Assembly: GCF_028747205.1 (NCBI RefSeq)
Contig: NZ_CP112880.1
Location: 7,971,501-8,035,500, forward strand
DNA from: Streptomyces sp. CA-278952
GTDB taxonomy: Bacteria > Actinomycetota > Actinomycetes > Streptomycetales > Streptomycetaceae
DNA length: 64,000 nt
Direction: 5' to 3'
This document shows positions 36,617 to 44,024 of the stretch, piece after piece. Under the pieces are notes generated by a model. The model saw only the letters and a program-made list of their open reading frames with translations, was not told the origin of the DNA and did no database searches. Positions within the stretch are counted from its first letter, which is position 1. Every line of letters begins with the position of its first letter. The translations under genes and the position numbers were made by a program.

Positions 36617-38644
36617 TCAGGCGGCGACGGTGACCCGGGAGCCGTCGGGGCTCGCGGGCCCCGCGTCACCGGCAGCCTCCGGCGCCGCCCTCCGCGCACC
36701 CTTGAGCAGGACGACGAGCGCGGTCGCCACCAGCGTCCCGGCGGCGATGGCGAGCAGATAGAGGAACGGCTCGCCGATCAGCGGGACGACGAAGACGCCG
36801 CCGTGCGGAGCGCGCAGGGTCGCGCCGAAAGCCATCGACAGGGCGCCGGTGACCGCGCCGCCCGCCATCACCGACGGAATGACCCGCAGCGGATCGGCGG
36901 CGGCGAACGGGATCGCGCCCTCCGTGATGAACGAGGCGCCCAGCACCCAGGCCGCCCGGCCGTTCTCGCGCTCCGTCTTCGTGAACAGCCTCTTGCGTAC
37001 GGTGGTGGCCAGCGCCATCGCCAGCGGCGGCACCATCCCGGCCGCCATGACCGCGGCCATCACCTTGAGGCTGCCCGGCGTCGGGTCGGCGAGACCGCCG
37101 ACCGCGAAGGCGTACGCCACCTTGTTCAGCGGGCCGCCCATGTCGAAGCACATCATCAGCCCGAGAACGACGCCGAGGATCACCGCGTTGGAGCCCGACA
37201 GTCCGTTCAGCCAGTCCGTGAGCGCGTTCTGCAGTGAGGCGATGGGCTTGCCCACCACGATGAACATCAGGAACCCCACGGTCGCCGACGCGATCAGGGG
37301 GATCACCAGGACCGGCATGATGCCGCGCAGGGTCGCGTGGACCGGGACCCGCTGGATGGCCATCACCACCGCACCGGCCAGCAGGCCGGCGACCAGACCT
37401 CCGAGGAATCCGGCGTTCACCGTGAGCGCGATGGCCCCGCCGACGAACCCGGGCACCAGCGCCGGCCGGTCCGCCATCCCGTACGCGATGTACCCGGCCA
37501 GCACCGGGACCAGGAACCCGAAGGCCGCCGAGCCGATCTGGTTGAGCAGCGCGGCCCAGCTGTCCGCCTCACCCCAGACGAAGTGGTCGGCGACCGACTT
37601 GGCGCTCGCTATCTCGTAGCCGCCGATGGCGAACGACAGGGCGATCAGAAGACCGCCCGCCGCGACGAACGGCACCATGTAGCTCACGCCGGACATCAGA
37701 TACGTACGGAGCCGGACGCCGAAGTGCGCGTGATCCGCAGAGGATTCCTGCCCGCCCCCGGTGTCCGCGCCGCCGCCGTCCTCGGACACGGCGGCGATCT
37801 CCCCGCGCTCCGCCTTGCGGCGGGCCTCGGCGATCAGCTCGGCGGGCCGGTTGATGCCCGCTTTGACCCCGACGTCGACCAGCGGCTTGCCGCGGAAGCG
37901 GGACTTCTCCCGGACCTCCACGTCGTGCGCCCAGATCACGGCGTCCGCCGCCGCGACGACGGCGGGGTCCAGCTTCTTGAAGCCGGCCGAACCCTGGGTC
38001 TCCACGGTCACCTCGACCCCCTCGGCGCGGCCCGCCGCGGCCAGGGACTCGGCCGCCATGTAGGTGTGGGCGATGCCGGTGGGGCAGGAGGTGACGGCGA
38101 CGATCCGGAAGGGGGTGCTCGCGGCGGCTACTGCGGCTTCCGTCTCCGTCTCCGTCTTCGCCTGTTCCTGCTCCTGTTCCTGCTCCTGGCTCTCCTTCGG
38201 CGGCTCCTCGCCCCGGATCAGCGCGGCCACCGTCCGCGGATCCGTTCCGGCGCGCAGGGCGGCGGTGAACTCCGCGTCCATCAGCCTGCGGGCCAGGCCC
38301 GACAGGATGGTGAGGTGGTCGTCGTCGGCCCCGGCCGGGGCCGCGATGAGGAAGATCAGGTCGGCCGGACCGTCGGCCGCCCCGAAGTCGATGCCCGCCC
38401 CGCTGCGCCCGAAGGCCAGCGTCGGGGCGCTCACGTGTTCGCTGCGGCAGTGCGGGATGCCGATGCCGCCGTCGAGGCCGGTCGGCATCTGCGCCTCTCG
38501 GGCGGCGACGTCGGCCAGGAAGCCTTCGAGATCGGTGACGCGGTGCGCGGCCACCATCCGCTCGGCGAGCGACCTCGCGGCGGCGTCCTTCGTGTTGGCG
38601 GACAGATCGAGGTCGACCAGTTCCGCGGTGATCAGCTCACTCAT
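36617..38644 (-). CDS. fruA: PTS fructose transporter EIIABC
   Basis: A 675-aa fructose permease with all three PTS units in the order A-B-C. EIIA (1-150) has the phospho-His in GGIGIPHCRSEHV. A Glu/Gln-rich linker (EQEQEQEQ) follows. EIIB (about 180-280) has the phospho-Cys in VTSCPTGIAHTYMAAESL. EIIC (about 310-650) has eight or more hydrophobic helices and GGPLNKVAYAF. It imports fructose as fructose 1-phosphate. It lies 141 bp after fruK, with a 14-bp direct repeat in the gap. Confidence 0.95.
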   Translation of the reverse strand: MSELITAELVDLDLSANTKDAAARSLAERMVAAHRVTDLEGFLADVAAREAQMPTGLDGGIGIPHCRSEHVSAPTLAFGRSGAGIDFGAADGPADLIFLIAAPAGADDDHLTILSGLARRLMDAEFTAALRAGTDPRTVAALIRGEEPPKESQEQEQEQEQAKTETETEAAVAAASTPFRIVAVTSCPTGIAHTYMAAESLAAAGRAEGVEVTVETQGSAGFKKLDPAVVAAADAVIWAHDVEVREKSRFRGKPLVDVGVKAGINRPAELIAEARRKAERGEIAAVSEDGGGADTGGGQESSADHAHFGVRLRTYLMSGVSYMVPFVAAGGLLIALSFAIGGYEIASAKSVADHFVWGEADSWAALLNQIGSAAFGFLVPVLAGYIAYGMADRPALVPGFVGGAIALTVNAGFLGGLVAGLLAGAVVMAIQRVPVHATLRGIMPVLVIPLIASATVGFLMFIVVGKPIASLQNALTDWLNGLSGSNAVILGVVLGLMMCFDMGGPLNKVAYAFAVGGLADPTPGSLKVMAAVMAAGMVPPLAMALATTVRKRLFTKTERENGRAAWVLGASFITEGAIPFAAADPLRVIPSVMAGGAVTGALSMAFGATLRAPHGGVFVVPLIGEPFLYLLAIAAGTLVATALVVLLKGARRAAPEAAGDAGPASPDGSRVTVAA

Positions 38645-38750
38645 CGCGGTGCTCCTTGCTCGGGGACCGCCGGGCGGCGGCTCGGGGGGACGGGGCGGCG
38701 GACTCGTACAGGTGGGGCCTGTAGGGGAGTTGTGGGAATTGCGGCGGCGA

Positions 38751-38785
38751 ATGGCGGTACGGGGGACGGTGATGGCGGTACGGGG
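38751..38785. repeat. 14-bp direct repeat between fruK and fruA
   Basis: ATGGCGGTACGGGG at 38751-38764 and 38772-38785, a 21-bp period, directly after the fruK stop in transcript order. Purpose unknown. Confidence 0.6.
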
Positions 38786-39733
38786 TCATGGAGCGGGCTC
38801 CGTCAGCGCGCGGTCCAGCGGCACGTCGGACGTCGTCACGACCGACGGGAGATCCAGGTCGGCCGGGGTGGGCATGAGGCTTCCGGCCAGCTGCACGGCC
38901 GCGGCACCGTGGGCGACGGCCGAGGTGAGAGCTTCCGGGCCCTGCCCGCCCGCTGCCAGAAAACCGGCCAGGGAGGCGTCCCCGGCGCCGACATTGCTGC
39001 GCACAGCGGCGACCGGCGCGGTGGCGAAGTACGCACCCGACGCCTCGACGAGCAACTGCCCGTCGGCGCCCAGGCTCGCCAGCACCGACCTGGCCCCGCG
39101 CTCCCGCAGCTCCTCGGCGGCCTTCAGCGCGTCGCCCACCGTGGCGAGCGGCCGGCCGACGGCCTCGGCGAGCTCTTGGGCATTGGGCTTGATCACGTCC
39201 GGCCCCCGGTCCAGGGCTGCGGTCAGCGCCGCTCCGGAGGTGTCCAGCGCGATCCGCGCGCCGGCCCGGTGGCTCCGCTCGACCAGCTCCGCGTACCACT
39301 GCGGCGGCAGTCCGCGCGGCAGGCTCCCGCAGCAGGCGACCCAGTCGGCGGCGGCCGAGTGGCCCCGTACCGCTTCCAGGACGTCCTCCGCCTCGGCCGG
39401 ACTCAGCTCGGGGCCCGCCGCGTTGACCTTGGTAAGGGTGCCGTCGGGTTCGACGAGTGTGACGTTGATCCGGGTGTTCCCGGCGATCGGCACGCCGACC
39501 GCCTCGATGCCCAGGTCGCCGAGCAGCCGGGTGAGCAGCGCGCCCTCCGGGCCGCCCATCGGGGCGACGGCGAGGGTGCGGTGTCCCGCCGCCGCGACCG
39601 CGCGGGAGACGTTGACTCCCTTGCCGCCCGGATCGACACGGTCCGCCGTGGCACGCAGCACGCTGCCGCGGGTCAGCCCGGGCAGCTCGTAGGTGCGGTC
39701 CAGGCTGGGGTTGGGGGTGACGGTGAGGATCAT
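38786..39733 (-). CDS. fruK: 1-Phosphofructokinase
   Basis: A 315-aa PfkB-family sugar kinase that phosphorylates the fructose 1-phosphate made by FruA to the 1,6-bisphosphate. The N-terminal signature (LTVTPNPSLDRTYELPGLTR), GGKGVNVSRAVAAAGH, and the C-terminal ATP/anion-hole motif NVGAGDASLAGFLAAG, with its catalytic Asp, are intact. The ATG at 39733 overlaps the fruR stop (ATGA). Second gene of the fructose operon. Confidence 0.94.
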   Translation of the reverse strand: MILTVTPNPSLDRTYELPGLTRGSVLRATADRVDPGGKGVNVSRAVAAAGHRTLAVAPMGGPEGALLTRLLGDLGIEAVGVPIAGNTRINVTLVEPDGTLTKVNAAGPELSPAEAEDVLEAVRGHSAAADWVACCGSLPRGLPPQWYAELVERSHRAGARIALDTSGAALTAALDRGPDVIKPNAQELAEAVGRPLATVGDALKAAEELRERGARSVLASLGADGQLLVEASGAYFATAPVAAVRSNVGAGDASLAGFLAAGGQGPEALTSAVAHGAAAVQLAGSLMPTPADLDLPSVVTTSDVPLDRALTEPAP

Positions 39734-40491
39734 GCGCGTACTACTTCCGTGCCCCGGCTCTCGATGGAGCGGGCGTCGTCGGGGCTGAGGCCCGTGTCGG
39801 TGATGAGCAGGTCCACGTCGGTGAGATCGCCGAAGCGGGCGAAGTGCTCCTGACCGAACTTGCCGGAGTCGGCGAGCAGGACGACCCGGCGGGCCGCCTT
39901 GATCACGGCCCGCTTCACCGCGGCCTCGGCGAGGTCGGGCGTGGTCAGGCCGCTGTCGGGGGAGAAGCCGTTGGTGGCGAGGAAGACCACGTCGGCGTTG
40001 ATCTCGGCGTACGAACCCAGCGCCCAGGCGTCGACCGCCGCGCGGGTGCGGTGCCGGACCCGGCCGCCCACCAGATGCAGCGCGATGCCGGGGTGGTCGG
40101 CGAGACGGGCGGCCACCGGCAGGGCATGCGTCACCACGGTCAGCGTCGCGTCGACCGGTACGGCGGCGGCGAGCCGTGCGGTCGTCGTCCCGGCGTCCAC
40201 GATCACATTGCCGTCGGCGGGCAGTTCGGCGAGGGCGGCCTGGGCGATGCGGTCCTTCTCGTCGGCGGCGACGGCGTCGCGTTCGGCGAGGTCGGGCTCG
40301 AAGTCGAGCCGCCCGACGGGGATCGCCCCACCGTGCACCCGGCGCAGCAGCCCCGCCCGGTCCAGGGTCTTGAGGTCGCGCCGGACGGTCTCGGCCGTCA
40401 CCTGGAACTCCTCGGCCAGGGACAGCACGTCGACCCGCCCGCTCTCCTGGGCGAGGCGGAGGATCTCCTGCTGACGCTCCGGTGCGTACAT
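39730..40491 (-). CDS. fruR: DeoR-family fructose operon repressor
   Basis: A 253-aa DeoR/GlpR repressor. The N-terminal helix-turn-helix is RQQEILRLAQESGRVDVLSL, then AEEFQVTAETVRRDLKTLD; the C-terminal sugar-phosphate domain has VIVDAGTTTARLAAAVP and VFLATNGFSPDSGLTTPD. The ATG at 40491 is preferred because the next one upstream (40512) lies in the probable operator repeats. As first gene of fruR-fruK-fruA-ptsH it would be autoregulated, with fructose 1-phosphate as the likely inducer. Confidence 0.9.
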   Translation of the reverse strand: MYAPERQQEILRLAQESGRVDVLSLAEEFQVTAETVRRDLKTLDRAGLLRRVHGGAIPVGRLDFEPDLAERDAVAADEKDRIAQAALAELPADGNVIVDAGTTTARLAAAVPVDATLTVVTHALPVAARLADHPGIALHLVGGRVRHRTRAAVDAWALGSYAEINADVVFLATNGFSPDSGLTTPDLAEAAVKRAVIKAARRVVLLADSGKFGQEHFARFGDLTDVDLLITDTGLSPDDARSIESRGTEVVRA

Positions 40492-40532
40492 GTGGTTTCG
40501 TTTCCGTTTCATGCCCGAGTCTGTGGTTTCGT
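40491..40532. promoter_or_regulatory. Direct-repeat operator of the fructose operon
   Basis: TGTGGTTTCGT occurs at 40491-40501 and 40522-40532, exact copies 31 bp apart, with a further GTTTCCGTTTC between them. They sit on and just before the fruR start. Repeats of GAAAC/GTTTC type fit a DeoR-family regulator. Confidence 0.6.
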
Positions 40533-40632
40533 GCTCAGGTTACGTCCGAGGTGCGGGATTGTAAACACAATCGGGCGAGGAGTGGGCATGAACGGAAGAG
40601 TGAGCTCGCGCGCGGACGTGGTGCGCGCGCAT

Positions 40633-40674
40633 CGCGGGGCGGGGCGCACCGTGCACGGTGCGCCCCGCCCCGCG
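40633..40674 (-). terminator. 42-bp perfect palindrome
   Basis: Left arm CGCGGGGCGGGGCGCACCGT (40633-40652), centre GC, and the exact complement at 40655-40674. It lies 8 bp past the stop of the leftward gene at 40682-40939 and before the fruR promoter. Most likely a terminator that insulates the fructose operon. Confidence 0.78.
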
Positions 40675-40681
40675 GGTTCGG

Positions 40682-40939
40682 TCACGGCGTTGGGGGTGTG
40701 TCCTCGCTCAGGGGGCGGGCCAGCAGGGGAGTGCCGGGGACCTGGTGGCCGCCGCTGGCGAGCATGCGGACCTCGCCCCGGTCGCTGATCTCGGCGCGCA
40801 CGATCCCCGTCTCGTCCTCGTACACCGGGAACCCGCCGGCCCCCAGCCGGTCGGTGAGCCGTACGCGGACCACGTCGTCCGCGGCTCCGGACAGCTCGAA
40901 GATGAGTTCGTAACACTCGGTGTGCACCATGTGATCCAT
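40682..40939 (-). CDS. Small conserved protein (DUF6296-like)
   Basis: An 85-aa protein (MDHMVHTECYELIFELSGAA) with the pattern GFPVYEDETGIVRAEISDRG and VRMLASGGHQVPGTPLLARP, which I associate with the actinobacterial DUF6296 family. Predicted small beta protein, no signal peptide. GGAGG lies 6 bases before the ATG at 40939. Function unknown. Confidence 0.72.
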   Translation of the reverse strand: MDHMVHTECYELIFELSGAADDVVRVRLTDRLGAGGFPVYEDETGIVRAEISDRGEVRMLASGGHQVPGTPLLARPLSEDTPPTP

Positions 40940-41127
40940 GACGGCCTCCGGGCCGGGCGCGGAGAATACGGCCCTGCCGCCATTGTTCCGCACCTCGGCG
41001 CGCACCGCCCGGGGAGCGACGGCCAACGGGCGGACCCGGCCGGTCGATCGGGTGACTCCCCGGTAGGACAACATGACCGGTGGCCCGGAGGGCTAGGCAT
41101 GCGTGCATGAGACTTGAGCCTCGACGA

Positions 41128-41943
41128 ATGAACAGTGCCTCCTCCCGTTCCCGCACCCTCAAGACGGTCGGCGCCCTCGGCATGGCCGCCGCCACGGCCG
41201 TTCTGATGACCGGATGCGGTCAGAGCTCGGACAGCGCGACGAGTGCGGCCACCTCCGAAGCCGCGAAGGTCGTCCCGCAGAAGCAGACGACGTCGCCCTC
41301 GGCCAGTGCCCAGCTGACCGAGGACCAGCAGGAGCGGAAGAAGGTGCTCGACGCCACGAAGGTCACCTTCGACGACGCCGCCACCACCGCCGCCGGCGAG
41401 GTGGCCGGGGGCAAGCTGGTCGATCTGGACCTGGAGGGTGTGGACGACGACGACAACGACCAGAGCCCCAGCCCGACGGGATCCGGCAGCCCCACGGGTT
41501 CCGCCAGTCCGACCGGTTCGGCCAGCCCGACCGGCACCGCGAGCCCGAGCGGAACCGGCACGTCCAGCCCGAGCGCGAGCCCGGGCTCCGAGGGCCCGGT
41601 CTGGGTCGCGGAGGTCGCGGAGAAGGACGGCACGGTCCACACCGTCCGGATCAACGCGGTCGACGGCAAGGTGATCGAGGCCCGGGTCGACGCGGATCAG
41701 GACGCGGACGACAAGAAGCAGACGGCCGACCGGCTCGCCCAGGCCACCCAGACCCCGCAGCAGGCCGCCAAGGTCGCCACCGAGAAGAAGAAGGGGACGG
41801 TGACCTCCGTCGGCCTCGACGACAACGAGGGTGGCGGCGTCGTCTGGCAGGTCGACGTGGTCGGCTCGGACTGGAAGAAGACGACCTTCGACGTGGACGC
41901 CAAGAACGACACCATCGTCCGCGAGGAGACCGACAACGACTGA
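41128..41943 (+). CDS. PepSY-domain lipoprotein
   Basis: A 271-aa exported lipoprotein with lipobox VLMTGC near residue 30. It holds two PepSY-like units. The first (about 65-195) is interrupted after AAGEVAGGKLVDLDLEG by a linker of GSPTGSASPT-type repeats before resuming at VWVAEVAEKDGTVHTVRINA. The second (about 205-265) is uninterrupted (GGGVVWQVDVVGSDWKKTTF). PepSY units bind or inhibit peptidases outside the cell. The start could also be the ATG at 41107; neither has a clear ribosome site. Confidence 0.78.
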   Translation: MNSASSRSRTLKTVGALGMAAATAVLMTGCGQSSDSATSAATSEAAKVVPQKQTTSPSASAQLTEDQQERKKVLDATKVTFDDAATTAAGEVAGGKLVDLDLEGVDDDDNDQSPSPTGSGSPTGSASPTGSASPTGTASPSGTGTSSPSASPGSEGPVWVAEVAEKDGTVHTVRINAVDGKVIEARVDADQDADDKKQTADRLAQATQTPQQAAKVATEKKKGTVTSVGLDDNEGGGVVWQVDVVGSDWKKTTFDVDAKNDTIVREETDND

Positions 41944-41964
41944 CCGCCGCCCCGTCTGACCCGC

Positions 41965-41998
41965 GAAGGGGTACGCCGGAGGCCCGGCGTACCCCTTC
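41965..41998. terminator. Bidirectional terminator
   Basis: GAAGGGGTACGCCGG (41965-41979), loop AGGC, CCGGCGTACCCCTTC (41984-41998): a perfect 15-bp stem followed by CGTTTC, between the PepSY gene and the convergent serine hydrolase. Confidence 0.88.
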
Positions 41999-42003
41999 CG
42001 TTT

Positions 42004-43251
42004 CTATGGCCTCTCGTGCGCGGTTCCCGGCTTCCGGCGGTCGAGCAGCCGGCAGACGAAGTCTTCCTGGAGTTCGCGGAGCCCGGCCAGCAGCCGGGGG
42101 TTCGTCGAGCTGTTCACCTGGGAGGTGAGGGAGACGGTCAGCGATCGTTTGCCGTCCTTGGTCCCCGCGGCGAACTGCGTGTAGCCGGGGAAGTTACCGG
42201 TGTGGCCGTACACGGTGCCGCAGCGCGTCGTGTACGAGAACACCGCGAGACCGGCCCTGTTGCGCCCCGGGCCGGCCGGTTCGGAGCTGCCTTCCACGAA
42301 GGACAGCTGCTGCCGGCGGACCTCGGGGCCGAGGCCCAGCCCTCCGGCGTAGCCGCGGATGAAGGCCCCCAGGTCCCGGGGGGTGGAGACGATGCCGCCC
42401 GACGCCCACACGCCCGACGCGCCGAGTACCGTGCTGACGTCCTCGGGTGCGTCCGGAGGGTCCACCGCATAGCCGTGCAGATAGGGTTCGGGCAGCCGGT
42501 AGCCCTGCGGGAGGCTGGTGTCGCGCAGGGCGAGCGGCCGGTACACGAACTCGGCGAGGAGCTTCTCGTACCGCTGTCCGGTGACTGCCTCGGCCATCAG
42601 CGCCACGGCGATGTTGTCGGAGTTGGAGTAGTGGTACGCCGAGCCCGGCTCGAACCGCAGCGGGTCCCCGGCGACGTAGTCCAGCAGGCGGCGCGAGTCG
42701 AAGCGTCGGCGTGGGTCGGCCGTCAGCTCGGCGATGAAGGTCGGGGCCTCGGTGTAGTCGGGCAGCCCGCTGGTGTGGTTGAGGAGCTGGCGGAGCGTCA
42801 CCCGGTGCCAGGCGGCGGGGAGCCGGGGCAGCCGCCGGCCGAGTGTGTCGTCGAGTCGGAGGGCGCCCCGCTCGGCCAGTTGCAGGGCGACCGAGCCGCT
42901 GAAGGCCTTCGCCGTGCTGGCGATCCGCATGTGGTCGGTGGTCCTGGGCGGACGCCCGGTACCGAGCTGCGACGTACCCGCCCGGTACACCTCGCTCCGG
43001 TCGCCCGCCGTGAGGACGGCGATGGCGCCGGGCGGCCCTCCCGGAGTGTCCACGAGCGCCTGGAGCCCCCGCCGCAGCTCGGGGTCGACCGGCCCGTGCG
43101 GGCCGTCGCCGCCGTCCCCGCCTGCGTGGGCCGGGCCGGACATGAGCCCGGCGAGCGATGCGGCCGCCAGGGCCGCGACGACGGCTCTTCGCCGCCGGGA
43201 CCGACTACGGGGGCGGGGGAGCGGGGCATCAGGGCGAGAAGGTACGGACAC
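42004..43251 (-). CDS. Secreted serine hydrolase (beta-lactamase/DD-peptidase family)
   Basis: A 415-aa class C beta-lactamase-fold hydrolase, probably a DD-carboxypeptidase or esterase. The Arg-rich N-region (RPRSRSRRRRAVVAALAAAS) plus a hydrophobic core looks like a Tat-type or long Sec signal. The active-site motifs are all present: STAK in RIASTAKAFSGSV near residue 109, YSN in YHYSNSDNIA, and HTG in VYGHTGNFPGY. The GTG at 43251 follows AGGAGG by 5 bases. Not a proven beta-lactamase; most Streptomyces members act on peptidoglycan or esters. Confidence 0.88.
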   Translation of the reverse strand: MSVPSRPDAPLPRPRSRSRRRRAVVAALAAASLAGLMSGPAHAGGDGGDGPHGPVDPELRRGLQALVDTPGGPPGAIAVLTAGDRSEVYRAGTSQLGTGRPPRTTDHMRIASTAKAFSGSVALQLAERGALRLDDTLGRRLPRLPAAWHRVTLRQLLNHTSGLPDYTEAPTFIAELTADPRRRFDSRRLLDYVAGDPLRFEPGSAYHYSNSDNIAVALMAEAVTGQRYEKLLAEFVYRPLALRDTSLPQGYRLPEPYLHGYAVDPPDAPEDVSTVLGASGVWASGGIVSTPRDLGAFIRGYAGGLGLGPEVRRQQLSFVEGSSEPAGPGRNRAGLAVFSYTTRCGTVYGHTGNFPGYTQFAAGTKDGKRSLTVSLTSQVNSSTNPRLLAGLRELQEDFVCRLLDRRKPGTAHERP

Positions 43252-43439
43252 GGGGCCTCCTGGAGGCGGTGGGCGTCGGGCGGAGCGGTGGCGTCCGCAC
43301 CCGCGAGCCCCAGCATCGGGCGGCCGGACGAGGCTTGCCCCCGAGGTGGACCATCCGGCCGATCCCCGCCACACCGCCGACACCGGGCAGCGCCGGTCAC
43401 CCGACCGCTACCGGCCCCCGCTTCCTTCAGCCGTGCCGC

Positions 43440-43943
43440 TCAGTGGGCCGGGGGAGCGCCCCCGCTCAGCTCCAGGACGTACCGCCGCCCGGGACGGTCG
43501 CCGAACATGACGTCCTCCAGCGGCTCGAACCCCGACCGCGCCAGCACCGCGCGCGATCCCGTGTTGTCCAGCGTCGTCTCCGCGCGCAGTTCGGTGAGCC
43601 CGTACTCCCGGACCGCCAGGACGCAGACCTGCTGGACCGCCCAGGTGGCCAGCCCGCGTCCCGCGGCCTTCTCCGCTATGCGATAGCCCAGCTCGGCCGA
43701 ACCCTCCCGCACCTCGACGAGGTTGATCCGGCCCAGGACGCCGCCGTCGTCGTCCTCGATGACGTGGAAGTGGAGCAGCCCCGCGTCCTGGTCGGCGAGC
43801 AGCTCACGGTGCCGCTCGGCGAACGCGGCGAAGTAGTCGTCGCCCCGGTCGGGAATGGACGCGGCGAAGTAGGCCCGGTTCTCTCGCTCGAAGGCGAGCA
43901 GAGCCTCGGCGTGGTCGGGACGGAGCCTGTTGATGGACGTCAT
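43440..43943 (-). CDS. GNAT N-acetyltransferase
   Basis: A 167-aa RimJ/RimL-like acetyltransferase. The acetyl-CoA loop is in LGYRIAEKAAGRGLATWAVQ (Q/R-x-x-G-x-A variant), and the C-terminal motif B is ETTLDNTGSRAVLARSGFEP. The N-terminus (MTSINRLRPDHAEALLAFER) is usual for this subgroup. The substrate may be a protein N-terminus or a small molecule. Single gene. Confidence 0.87.
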   Translation of the reverse strand: MTSINRLRPDHAEALLAFERENRAYFAASIPDRGDDYFAAFAERHRELLADQDAGLLHFHVIEDDDGGVLGRINLVEVREGSAELGYRIAEKAAGRGLATWAVQQVCVLAVREYGLTELRAETTLDNTGSRAVLARSGFEPLEDVMFGDRPGRRYVLELSGGAPPAH

Positions 43944-44024
43944 ACGGGGATGCTAAGTGGTGTCCCGTCGGGGTGTTCGGTGTCCAGCACCTGCATCCTG
44001 CATCCGGGGTCCGGGCGGCTCGGG

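Noticed and set aside
42004..43251. Antibiotic-resistance beta-lactamase
   Set aside because: The STAK/YSN/HTG motifs are shared with DD-peptidases and esterases, so a resistance role cannot be claimed.
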